Source of the DNA: Bacteroides sp. CAG:144
GTDB taxonomy: Bacteria > Bacteroidota > Bacteroidia > Bacteroidales > UBA11471
Reading direction: 5' to 3'
Assembly (NCBI GenBank): GCA_000434215.1
Contig: HF999694.1
Span: 1 to 22,412, forward strand
DNA: 22,412 nucleotides
Shown here: positions 14,408 through 22,412 of the stretch, in pieces
Layout: every line of letters starts with the position of its first letter
How positions within the stretch are numbered: position 1 is the stretch's first letter
The notes under the pieces: model-generated
What the model was told of the DNA's origin: nothing
The model's database searches: none
The model's input: the letters and a program-made list of their open reading frames with translations, nothing else
Translations under genes and position numbers: made by a program

Positions 14408-16996
14408 TCATTTGAGCGTAACAGAGAGTTTTTTCAACTCCTTGTCGTCCGATGTGCCGCCATATAGAATTTCGTATTTCCCGGGCTTACTCCACACCGT
14501 ACCGTTTTCGGGGTCATAGAAATCGAATGTCGAGGGGCGTAAGTCAACGGTTATTTTCCGAGTCTCACCGGCACGAAGAGATACCCGTTTGAATGCCCGC
14601 AACGATTTCTCCGGCCCGTCGGGATCTTGCAAGTTGCGGACATATACCTGTATGACTTCCTCACCGTCGCGGATTCCGCTGTTTGTCAACAATATGGTTA
14701 GGCGGTTTTCTTTTCCGGCCCGGGCTTTCTTATCGAGCGATGCCTTGCCGTAAGCAAAGGTCGTGTAGCTCAATCCGTGTCCGAAGGGGAAAAGCGGTTC
14801 TTCCTGCATGTAGCGATAAGTACGTCCCTTCATGCTGTAATCTTCGAAGTCGGGTAATTGTGCCGTATTCTTATAGAATGTAATCGGGAGCCGTCCTGCC
14901 GGATTGTAGTCGCCGAACAGCACATCGGCTACGGCAGTCCCTCCGGCTTGCCCCGGATACCATGCCTGCAAGACGGCATCGACGTAAGGCATCTCCCGTT
15001 CGAGACCTATCGCACTACCCGAGTTGAGTACGAGAATCACTCTCTTACCGGCTTTTTTCAGGGCTGTGATAATATCGCTTTGTACTTGCGGAAGCTCGAT
15101 AGCCGTACGGTCTCCGCCTCTGAATCCGGGATAGTCTACCCGCATCTCCTCGCCTTCGAGGCGGGGTGTGATACCACCGGAAAAGATTACGGTTTCTTCC
15201 TCGATGCTACGGGCAAGCGCTTCGGGATCGACGGTTTCGTACCGGCCTACGTCGAAGCGCAGATGTCCTTCACCTCCACCCTGTACATATTCGACAACGA
15301 CATCATACTGCTTGCCGGCTTCGGCGGTGAAGCAGATTTCGTTGTTGGCGCGGGCTTGCGAGTCATACCAGAAATTAGCAAGCGTATCGCCGTCGATTAT
15401 CAGTCTGAATCCGTCATTCGCCGACAATGTGAAGATATAGTCGCCGGAGTGCTCGGGCGAAAATACGGCCGTGTACCGCCCGGTGAAATCATAGAGCGAC
15501 ACGCCGGAGGCAAAGCCGTCGGCTCCTCCAATATCGAAATTGAACGGCAACGGCACATGGGTGCGTATTACGGCATCACCTTTCATTTCGGTATTGTTCC
15601 AGTAAGTCGCAGAAAAACCGGTTTTACCGTCGGCCGAGCAATGGTCAAAAACGCTGTTGAATACTTTTTCTCCCACCCAGTTGCACCCTTTGCGGTATGT
15701 AAAAGGTATACCTTTTTCTTGTAAAGCGAGCAGCAGCGTAGAGGTATGCGAGGGGAATCCGTTGTAATTGCCCCATTGCATAACCGAGTCGGCGGCATTA
15801 GGGCCGATAACTGCTATGCGTTTTCCTTTGTCGAGAGGAAGAATCCCGTCTTTGTTATAGAGGAGTGTCATGCTCTTTCGGGCCATTTCGAGAGCTTTGG
15901 CTTTATGGGCTTCGCAATCGACCACCGAATAGGGAATTTGCGCCCAGGGCACGATACTGTCGGGATCGAAAAGCCCCAGTTCAAAACGGGCTTTCAGCAA
16001 CCGGCGGACCGATGTGTCGATTTGTGCTTCGGTAATCAGGCCGTCTCGCACGGCCTTTACCAGCGATGAGTAGTTGCTGCCGCATTCGAGATCGGTCCCG
16101 CTGATGACGGCATCGGCCGACGCCTCTTCTTTCGTGGCGTGCGTCTCGTGATGCCCTTTTTTGAAAAGGTCGCTTATGGCACTGCAATCCGAGACCACGA
16201 TGTCGCGGTAGCCCCACTGTTCCCGCAGAATATGAATGAGCAATTTTTTGCTGCTGCAACAAGGTTCTCCCTCGTAGCGGTTATAGGCGCACATGACCTC
16301 TTTTACTCGTGCTTCCTGCACCAGTTCTTTGAAGGCGGGCAGGTAAGTCTCCCACAAGTCTCTCGGAGCGATGTTTTCGGCATCGAACGAATGGCGATTC
16401 CATTCGGGCCCGCTATGCACGGCAAAATGTTTGGCGCAGGCGTGCAGTTTGTTATAGTGTGCAGCTGTATCGCCTTGCAGACCGAGAACGACAGCTACAC
16501 CCATACGTCCGGTGAGGTAAGGGTCTTCTCCGTAGGTCTCCTGACCGCGTCCCCAACGGGGATCGCGGAAAATATTGATGTTGGGCGTCCAAAATGTAAG
16601 ACCTTGATACCTTTGTAATTTATCCTGTGTCCGCTTGGACTGGTGGTGTTTGGCCCGGGCCTCGGTCGAAATAATGTTGAAAGTTTCGTACACGGACTCG
16701 TCGTCGAAGGTCGCTGCCATGCCTATGGTTTGCGGGAATACGGTTGCCAATCCCGCACGCCCCACACCATGCAATGCTTCGTTCCACCAGTCATAAGCCG
16801 GTATTCCCAGTCGCTCCACAGCAGCCGAGCCGTTTTTCATGAGAGAGACTTTTTCTTTGAGCGTAAGGCGGTGCAACAAGTCTTCGGCCCGTTCGGAGGG
16901 CGATAAAGATGGATTTTGATAAGGCAGTGAATCTTGCGCATGGACGGCAACCCAGCAAAGCCCCGCACACGCTGCGGCGAATATCCGTTTCTTCAT
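14408..16996 (-). CDS. GH3 glycosidase with PA14 domain (probable beta-xylosidase/glucosidase)
   Basis: The 862-residue enzyme has a signal peptide (MKKRIFAAACAGLCWVAVHA) and the two-domain GH3 fold. In the first domain, WTPNINIFRDPRWGRGQETY, CAKHF (Lys189, His190) and NRH (Arg201, His202) shape the sugar site. The nucleophile is Asp270 in VVSDCSAI. The second domain starts near residue 373 and is interrupted by a PA14 module (about 458-585). A fibronectin III-like domain closes the protein. SDC in place of the SDW of most beta-glucosidases is, as I recall, typical of GH3 beta-xylosidases from Bacteroidota, so xylosides or arabinosides are likelier than cellobiose, though this is not certain. 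Export to the periplasm or cell surface is predicted. The gene converges on an AraC-type regulator. Confidence 0.9.
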   Translation of the reverse strand: MKKRIFAAACAGLCWVAVHAQDSLPYQNPSLSPSERAEDLLHRLTLKEKVSLMKNGSAAVERLGIPAYDWWNEALHGVGRAGLATVFPQTIGMAATFDDESVYETFNIISTEARAKHHQSKRTQDKLQRYQGLTFWTPNINIFRDPRWGRGQETYGEDPYLTGRMGVAVVLGLQGDTAAHYNKLHACAKHFAVHSGPEWNRHSFDAENIAPRDLWETYLPAFKELVQEARVKEVMCAYNRYEGEPCCSSKKLLIHILREQWGYRDIVVSDCSAISDLFKKGHHETHATKEEASADAVISGTDLECGSNYSSLVKAVRDGLITEAQIDTSVRRLLKARFELGLFDPDSIVPWAQIPYSVVDCEAHKAKALEMARKSMTLLYNKDGILPLDKGKRIAVIGPNAADSVMQWGNYNGFPSHTSTLLLALQEKGIPFTYRKGCNWVGEKVFNSVFDHCSADGKTGFSATYWNNTEMKGDAVIRTHVPLPFNFDIGGADGFASGVSLYDFTGRYTAVFSPEHSGDYIFTLSANDGFRLIIDGDTLANFWYDSQARANNEICFTAEAGKQYDVVVEYVQGGGEGHLRFDVGRYETVDPEALARSIEEETVIFSGGITPRLEGEEMRVDYPGFRGGDRTAIELPQVQSDIITALKKAGKRVILVLNSGSAIGLEREMPYVDAVLQAWYPGQAGGTAVADVLFGDYNPAGRLPITFYKNTAQLPDFEDYSMKGRTYRYMQEEPLFPFGHGLSYTTFAYGKASLDKKARAGKENRLTILLTNSGIRDGEEVIQVYVRNLQDPDGPEKSLRAFKRVSLRAGETRKITVDLRPSTFDFYDPENGTVWSKPGKYEILYGGTSDDKELKKLSVTLK

Positions 16997-17025
16997 GGTA
17001 ATATGTTCTTTTGTTTGTAGCTGTA

Positions 17026-17033
17026 CAAAAATA
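17026..17033 (-). promoter_or_regulatory. -7 element for the GH3 gene
   Basis: The minus strand reads TATTTTTG, matching TAnnTTTG, 29 bases upstream of the GH3 start codon at 16996. Its -33 region falls inside the perfect palindrome at 17041-17084. Confidence 0.55.
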
Positions 17034-17040
17034 ACGAATA

Positions 17041-17084
17041 ATCCTCACCCAAGAAAAAAAGTCTGTTTTTTCTTGGGTGAGGAT
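17041..17084. promoter_or_regulatory. 19-bp perfect palindrome just upstream of the GH3 promoter
   Basis: Arms 17041-17059 and 17066-17084 are exact reverse complements around a 6-base loop. The inner part is an A/T run. It could be a terminator for transcription entering from the lipoprotein side, or a regulator or RNA structure controlling GH3. Its position eight bases from the -7 element favours some influence on the promoter. Confidence 0.6.
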
Positions 17085-17220
17085 CTTACTGCATACGCTG
17101 TTGAAAAGAAAAAGCGATTGCCATATTTCGATCTGCGTGAGGTTGAATGCTAATATATGGAAGGTATCTTCTTTTATCTTTTCTAATGACATGTAAACAG
17201 ACGAGCGTTCCCGGTATTAT

Positions 17221-17257
17221 AAAAAAACTACCGGCGAGATTCTCATCTCACCGGTAG
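17221..17257 (-). terminator. Rho-independent terminator for the lipoprotein gene
   Basis: On the minus strand a 13-bp stem (17257-17245 with 17240-17228, one imperfect pair) has a 4-base loop and is followed by a run of seven T. It lies about 80 bases past the lipoprotein stop codon. Confidence 0.88.
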
Positions 17258-17338
17258 TCGGCATCAAGGGAAAAAGTAATTTTCAGATTTTCCCTTACTC
17301 AACAGTTTAGGGATATTTGCTTTACTGCTATTTATTTT

Positions 17339-20197
17339 TTATTTTGCCCATTCTGATTGAGGGATCGTGATGGTAACGGGAATCTCGCCGTTGGCAGGCA
17401 TTCCTTCTACTTCACCCCAGAACGACGCCACATTGATGACTGCCTCGATTACGATGTCGCTGGCCGGAGCAGTTTCCACCTCTTTCATTTCGATAACGAA
17501 ACCATCTACGTTGATGTATGAGTCTACGTTCTCGGTTTTGATCGTACAGCTGGGAGAGGTCAGGCCGTAAAGGGCCATCACGTTCACACCATTGTTAAAG
17601 AGTGAGCCGTTTTTAGGATCCCATACGACATCGGCACCATTTTTCCAGAGAACAATCGGTTTGTGGTTGTTGAGCGTTGCACCGATCGTGGTCGAGAGGG
17701 CGAAGCCTTCGCCGAGGTTGAGTTTCGTTCCTTTGGTAAGGGTGAACGATTTGCTCGTACCACCGTCCCACTTGGTTATGATGCGTTGTACGTCGAATGT
17801 CTTCTTCACTTCGTCTTTCTTCTCGCCGGCAACCATCACCGTAGATGTTACGGTAATATTTTTCCCGTTGTAAGTAGCTTGGTCTACGGTTATTACCGCC
17901 CCGTCTTGGGAGACACCTTTACACCCATCTTCAAAAGAAACGTTGATTTCAAATGTGTAGTTACCTTCGCCGTAAAGTGCATCGAGAGCGTCTGTATTTG
18001 TTGTCTTCATGAAGTATTCCTCGACGTCGAGCGTAATATCTTCTATACCCGTGATTGTTGTTTTGTCGGGAGAAGTTACGTTGACAAGTATCGTAGGAGC
18101 ATCGGGTTTTATACTTATCTCATACGAGGGTACAACCTGTTGCAGGGTGGCGGTGAGGGTAACGGTTTTACCCCTATAATTTCCGTCCTTACCGGTGAAG
18201 ACGGCTTCCACCTTTTGTTCATTCTTGGCGATAGGAGTTTTTGCTGGTATTTTCAATGTCAAGTGCCCTTCACTGTATGTGAAAACGTTTTCTCCGTTAA
18301 TTTGAGAGGAAGAAGCAAACTCGAAGTTACCCATGAAGTTTTCAACAGTCATATTGACTTCCTCAGCGATAGCGCTTGCGCTCATACTTTTTGAGTACTC
18401 CGAAGCATAATCAAACTTCTCGGTTTCAAATGTGCCGACAAATTCGGTTTTGGCTTTCAAGGTAACGGTTGCATACGTCATATCATACGATTTTCCGGCC
18501 ACTTTGAGGGTAGATTTTATATTTGCCGTTGCTCCATCACCGTCTATGTTTTTGGTGTCTTTCGGACTGAGAACGCCGTTTTCAAATTTGAAATAATCTT
18601 TACCCGAGCCTGTAAGCGCGTAAGAAACAGAGTAATCTTTGATGTTGTAAGAGGCCAGCAAGTCCCTGTTACCGTTGCTCCACACCGCATTTACATCTGT
18701 GAGAACCGTATCGTAGCTGATAGTTGTTCCGTCCTCGATGATCAGTTCTTGGCTGGCGATGTTATTCCGTGAGTTGGCATAGATATTGGCGAGAACTTCT
18801 CTTTTTGCGCTCATGGTGAAGAAGTCCGAGGTTATTTGGGTATTGACGGCAGAACTGTCTACACTCAGATTTTTCGAGTGCAGGTAAATGCACGACGACC
18901 ACGAAGTGTTGCTCGAACTCAAATCGTCGGGATTGGCTACGATTACATCAAAGGTTACAATGCCGCTTTTGGCATCGGCGCCGGCGAGTTCGATAGCGAA
19001 TACGTCATCATCTGCGCGTTGTACATATTTCTCGAAAGAGAAAGCGTAGTTGTCGGCAAACGATGCGGCGGCAGAGGAGGGCGACACTCTGAATGCCAGT
19101 TGTGTAGGAAGCGGTTCGGCGATTTTAAGTTCTTTGCTTCCATCTTTGAGGAAGAGGTAGTTGAATTCTACCGTACGCTCGGCGTTGCTCGGAATATACA
19201 TGAAGCTCTGTACTTGGGCATTGGCCATACCGATGATGTTTTTAAAGTCTTTCTTCAACTGTTCGATTTCGTTGTCGATTTCGGTAATGTCGGCTTGACC
19301 TATTTGTAATTCGAGCGAGCTTATGCGCGCAAGAGCGTTGCTCATATCGGCAGCGTCGGCTTTTCCGTTGAGGGCAGCTACCAACGTTTCATTCTTGTAC
19401 TGTTCGAGAGCGTTAACGCGGCTTGCGAGTGCGTTATAGTCGCTGCTCTCTACATATGAACTGAGTTTCTGGTTGATAGCGGCTATCTCTCCGGAAAGTT
19501 CGGTATCGAGCGTACTGAGTTCTTGGCTGGTGGCCAGCGTAGAAAGGGTCGCATTGATAGCGGCTATGTCGGCAGCATAGGTTTGGCTGCTACTTTCGAG
19601 GGCGCTGACTTTTGCGGAGAGATTTTCGAGTTCAGTGATTTTCTGTGTCAGGCTGGCAATGGAAGCTCCGTTATTTTCGGCCATTCTTTTCACAGCCAGC
19701 AAGTCGTTTTGCAGCGAGGTGAGCTCTTGGGTCAGAGTCTCTATTTCTTCGCTATTGGCATTTTCGATTTCTTGTTTGAGTTGGGCGATTTGGTTTTCAA
19801 GTTCTGTCTTTTGAACAGATAGATCGCCTTTCACAGCATCTACCTGTTCTACCAAAGCGTTGATTTGGGAAATGAGCGAAGTAATCTGCTCGGTAGCGGT
19901 ACCCGATGCCGAGTTGAGTTGCTCGGTGAGGGCTGCGACTTTCTTCTGTAACTCTATGACAGCTTGGTTATCGGCTTTGCCCGAAGTCGCCAGTTCAAGT
20001 TGTTCGGTCAGTTCGGCCGACGTTTTATTGATCAGCGCGAGCAATTCGTTTTTATCGACGGTTGCTGCATTTGTGTTTGCCGCAACTTGTTCTTCGAGAC
20101 GGCTTATGTCGTCATCATCAGAACAGCCTACAACAAACGGGGTTGCCGACAACGCCAGCGTACCCAGTAACATTCCTGTTAAAAACTTCTTTTTCAT
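17339..20197 (-). CDS. Large surface lipoprotein with long coiled-coil N-terminus
   Basis: The 952-residue product begins MKKKFLTGMLLGTLALSATP and has a lipobox ending at Cys25. SDDDD follows directly; this matches the lipoprotein export signal reported for Bacteroides, so exposure on the cell surface is expected. Residues about 28-320 are heptad-rich (for example LSAKVSALESSSQ and LEQYKNETLVAAL) and should form an extended coiled-coil stalk, as in DUF4988-like lipoproteins. The remaining 600 residues are predicted beta-rich domains with no recognised motif. The function may be adhesion, surface scaffolding or glycan handling; I cannot tell which. The start at 20197 is chosen for the signal sequence; a longer frame from 20374 would read across the promoter. 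A terminator lies downstream and a promoter with both boxes upstream. Confidence 0.85.
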   Translation of the reverse strand: MKKKFLTGMLLGTLALSATPFVVGCSDDDDISRLEEQVAANTNAATVDKNELLALINKTSAELTEQLELATSGKADNQAVIELQKKVAALTEQLNSASGTATEQITSLISQINALVEQVDAVKGDLSVQKTELENQIAQLKQEIENANSEEIETLTQELTSLQNDLLAVKRMAENNGASIASLTQKITELENLSAKVSALESSSQTYAADIAAINATLSTLATSQELSTLDTELSGEIAAINQKLSSYVESSDYNALASRVNALEQYKNETLVAALNGKADAADMSNALARISSLELQIGQADITEIDNEIEQLKKDFKNIIGMANAQVQSFMYIPSNAERTVEFNYLFLKDGSKELKIAEPLPTQLAFRVSPSSAAASFADNYAFSFEKYVQRADDDVFAIELAGADAKSGIVTFDVIVANPDDLSSSNTSWSSCIYLHSKNLSVDSSAVNTQITSDFFTMSAKREVLANIYANSRNNIASQELIIEDGTTISYDTVLTDVNAVWSNGNRDLLASYNIKDYSVSYALTGSGKDYFKFENGVLSPKDTKNIDGDGATANIKSTLKVAGKSYDMTYATVTLKAKTEFVGTFETEKFDYASEYSKSMSASAIAEEVNMTVENFMGNFEFASSSQINGENVFTYSEGHLTLKIPAKTPIAKNEQKVEAVFTGKDGNYRGKTVTLTATLQQVVPSYEISIKPDAPTILVNVTSPDKTTITGIEDITLDVEEYFMKTTNTDALDALYGEGNYTFEINVSFEDGCKGVSQDGAVITVDQATYNGKNITVTSTVMVAGEKKDEVKKTFDVQRIITKWDGGTSKSFTLTKGTKLNLGEGFALSTTIGATLNNHKPIVLWKNGADVVWDPKNGSLFNNGVNVMALYGLTSPSCTIKTENVDSYINVDGFVIEMKEVETAPASDIVIEAVINVASFWGEVEGMPANGEIPVTITIPQSEWAK

Positions 20198-20279
20198 AAT
20201 TTTCCAAATTTGGTTCTTAGTTGATTTTTCATTATATTTTAACGTTGATCTATACTTGTACCTATTGAAATTCTTGGGG

Positions 20280-20310
20280 CAAAGATATATTATAATTTGC
20301 GCAAAGCAAA
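20280..20310 (-). promoter_or_regulatory. Promoter for the surface lipoprotein gene
   Basis: On the minus strand, TTTG at 20310-20307 and TATCTTTG at 20287-20280 are separated by 19 bases, matching both boxes of the Bacteroidota consensus. The predicted leader is about 75 bases. Confidence 0.75.
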
Positions 20311-20513
20311 TTTTTTTTGATATATTTTTTAATCCGTTTTTGAGTAATCTTATTAATTTATTGATTTTCAACAATATTTTATTCTATACTCTGCATTGAT
20401 TTTTAGAAAAACTTTTATGAGTTATTGACTTTTACAACCTCATTAAGGAAAGTTTTATAACCGATTGCGATTTATTAAGTAAAGGTTCATCTCCTTTTTG
20501 TGCCGTGGAAGTA

Positions 20514-20808
20514 GTGTTTGTCATTCCGAACCGAGGCCATAGACCGAGTGTGAGGAATTTCCTCGTTCTATCATTCCGAGGTGTATACGAAGAATCTCAT
20601 GTTATTATCGCTTGGGGTAGAGATTCTTCCTCCCTATGGTCGTCAGAATGACATTGCTTGTCATCTCGAACGTATGTGAGAGATCTCATGTTCGCTCACT
20701 TGGTAAGAGAATCTTCGGTACTCCACACCTTAGAATGACATACGTTTTGGCAAGAGATTCTTCAAGGCAAAGCCTTTCAGAATGACAGTTCTTTCATTTC
20801 GAACATAT
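20514..20808. repeat. Intergenic palindromic repeat cluster, copy 3 (inverted)
   Basis: The same modules as in clusters 1 and 2 are found here, mostly on the opposite strand. The block at about 20611-20765 is the reverse complement of about 1248-1405 with scattered differences. A module at about 20757-20790 matches one at 12926-12960 in cluster 2 (TCTGAAAGGCT and TGCCTTGAAGAAT). No coding region is supported between 20400 and 20867. Confidence 0.85.
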
Positions 20809-20867
20809 AGAGAAACATAGTTATCCTCCCCGGCCTGCTTGGAGTATTGGCTGTCGCCCCGCATGAA

Positions 20868-20910
20868 GAAAAACGGATCCCGACTGACGGCAATTGTCGT
20901 CAGTCGGGAT
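20868..20910 (-). terminator. Rho-independent terminator for tkt
   Basis: On the minus strand the stem 20910-20898 pairs exactly over 13 bp with 20889-20877, loop of eight, and is followed by CCGTTTTTCTT. It starts 26 bases after the transketolase stop codon. Confidence 0.9.
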
Positions 20911-20935
20911 TCGTTACCTGAGCAGGAATAAAAGA

Positions 20936-22412
20936 TCAAGCCAACATGGCTTTTACTTGGTCATAAACATTTTGTGCCGTAAATCCCAGTTTCTCATCAA
21001 GAACCTTATAAGGAGCAGAGAAACCAAACGATTCGAGTCCGAATACTTTACCGTTGGCACCCACCAACCCTTCGAGCGTAACGGGCAGTCCGGCGGTAAG
21101 TCCGAATACTTTTGCGCCCGAAGGAATAACGCTTTCTTGATATTCCTTGCTTTGCATACGGAAAAGCCCTTCGGACGGAGCTGAAACAATACGTACTTTG
21201 ATTCCTTCGGCACGTAACTTCTCGGCTCCGGCCACCAATGTGGAAACTTCGGAACCCGAAGCAACCAATACGACATCGGGAGCGGTATCGGAACCGGCAA
21301 CGATGTAGGCGCCTTTGGAAACTTGGTTGTAATCGTTTCCGGCCGGAAGATTGGCGATATTCTGGCGGGAGAAGATCAGCGCAGTAGGAGTCGCCGTATT
21401 TTCCATGGCCAGACGCCATGCAACGGTCGTCTCCTCGGCATCGGCGGGACGGAGGACAAGCATCGAACTGTGGCCTTTGTGATTTTTGAGTTTTTCGAGC
21501 AACCGGATTTGCGCTTCCTGTTCTACCGGCTCATGGGTAGGACCGTCTTCTCCTACACGGAAAGCGTCATGCGTCCAGATGAATTTTACCGGAACTTCCA
21601 TAAGTGCGGCCATACGTGCAGCGGGTTTCATGTAGTCGGAGAACACGAAGAAGGTTGCACAAGCCGGAATGACACCGCCGTGCAAAGCCATACCGATGCA
21701 ACAGCAGGCCATCGTCAGCTCCGATACACCGGCTTGCAAGAATGCTCCCGAGAAATCATCGCGGGTAAAGGCGTGCGTTTTTTTCAGGAATCCGTCGGTC
21801 TTGTCGGAGTTGGAGAGGTCGGCCGAAGAGACAATCATGTTTTCGACTTGCGTAGCCAACGCACCGAGTACCGTAGCCGAAGCTGCACGGGTTGCCGCAC
21901 CGGGTTTTTGTTCGATGGCGTCCCAGTTCACAACAGGAGCTTTTCCCGCAAACCAGTCTTCCATTTTGGTCGCCAATTCGGGATTGGCTTTCGCCCACTC
22001 GGCTTTGGCCGCATAACGGGCGGCAACTATTTTTTTCAACTCTTCGGCGCGACGGGCATAAAGCTCTTGCACCTCGGGGAAGATGCGGAACGGATTTTCG
22101 GGATCTCCTCCCAAATTCTTGACGGTATTGACATAAGCATCGCCACCGAGAGGAGCTCCGTGCGTAGCGCAATTGTTTTCGTAACTGCTCCCGTCGGCTT
22201 TACGGGCGCCTTTCCCCATCACGGTTTTTCCGATGATGAGGGTGGGTTGTCCTTTTACCTGCTTGGCTTGGTCGAGCGCACCGCGTATGGCATCGGGATC
22301 GTTACCGTCGATGGTAATGACTTTCCAGTTCCATGCCTCGTATTTCTTGGCGACATCTTCACTGGTTACGGCATCGGTAGCCGTCGACAGTTGTATGTCA
22401 TTGGAGTCGTAG
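20936..22412 (-). CDS. tkt: Transketolase, C-terminal part (runs off the window)
   Basis: The frame is open through the right edge, so about the last 490 residues are seen. Transketolase exchanges two-carbon units between sugar phosphates in the non-oxidative pentose phosphate pathway with thiamine diphosphate. Visible motifs are IIGKTVMGKGARKADG, the pyrimidine-domain ALHGGVIPACATFFVFSDYM, HDAFRVGEDGPTHEP (substrate-binding His and Gly-Glu-Asp-Gly) and VASGSEVSTLV in the C-terminal domain. The catalytic Glu is kept in SELTM, where many bacteria have REHAM; I recall SELTM from other Bacteroidota. The apparent start at 22222 is an internal GTG, not the gene start. The end is marked by a strong terminator. 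Confidence 0.95.
   Translation of the reverse strand, partial: YDSNDIQLSTATDAVTSEDVAKKYEAWNWKVITIDGNDPDAIRGALDQAKQVKGQPTLIIGKTVMGKGARKADGSSYENNCATHGAPLGGDAYVNTVKNLGGDPENPFRIFPEVQELYARRAEELKKIVAARYAAKAEWAKANPELATKMEDWFAGKAPVVNWDAIEQKPGAATRAASATVLGALATQVENMIVSSADLSNSDKTDGFLKKTHAFTRDDFSGAFLQAGVSELTMACCCIGMALHGGVIPACATFFVFSDYMKPAARMAALMEVPVKFIWTHDAFRVGEDGPTHEPVEQEAQIRLLEKLKNHKGHSSMLVLRPADAEETTVAWRLAMENTATPTALIFSRQNIANLPAGNDYNQVSKGAYIVAGSDTAPDVVLVASGSEVSTLVAGAEKLRAEGIKVRIVSAPSEGLFRMQSKEYQESVIPSGAKVFGLTAGLPVTLEGLVGANGKVFGLESFGFSAPYKVLDEKLGFTAQNVYDQVKAMLA

Noticed and set aside
14858..15724. 288-residue open frame opposite the GH3 gene
   Set aside because: Antisense to an intact GH3 enzyme; no motif or promoter of its own was seen.
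22220..22222. Apparent transketolase start codon
   Set aside because: It is an internal GTG; the frame continues with conserved transketolase sequence to the window edge.

Overview
The window looks like chromosomal DNA from a Bacteroidales-type member of the Bacteroidota. Promoters of the TAnnTTTG class precede most genes, Shine-Dalgarno sequences are mostly absent, and one lipoprotein carries an SDDDD surface-export tag behind its lipobox. Secreted glycan-degrading enzymes (a pectinesterase and a GH3 enzyme) and a type IX-like C-terminal tail suggest a gut or plant-polysaccharide lifestyle. The species cannot be named from the sequence alone. No rRNA, tRNA, CRISPR array, transposase or phage structural gene was seen.

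Left part (1-6.1 kb): the 3' end of a secreted pectinesterase closes with a strong hairpin terminator and is followed by repeat-filled intergenic DNA. Next comes a membrane-anchored MutS-family ATPase. Its last 20 bases overlap a convergent gene for a secreted transglutaminase-fold protein. A RimJ/RimL-type GNAT acetyltransferase follows on the minus strand.

Middle (6.3-10.7 kb): a tight three-gene operon encodes a small GNAT-like protein, a PP-loop ATPase of the PAPS-reductase/DUF3440 (IbrA/YbdN) family and a ParB-like (IbrB/YbdM) protein. Both junctions overlap by exactly 17 bases. It is the best candidate in the window for a poorly described system. It is followed by a LysM-glucosaminidase (minus), cytidine deaminase (plus) and a third GNAT (plus).

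Right part (10.9-22.4 kb): dnaX (DNA polymerase III gamma/tau), a repeat cluster, an AT-rich gap, an AraC-type regulator and a convergent GH3 beta-xylosidase/glucosidase with a PA14 insert. Then come a large coiled-coil surface lipoprotein, a third repeat cluster, and transketolase, which runs off the right edge.

Three intergenic clusters (about 1.15-1.46, 12.73-13.05 and 20.51-20.81 kb) are built from the same family of short palindromic modules. Cluster 3 is largely an inverted copy of cluster 1. The housekeeping genes (dnaX, cdd, tkt) appear ordinary. The accessory interest lies in the GNAT/IbrA/IbrB-like operon, the repeat family and several long perfect hairpins at gene borders.
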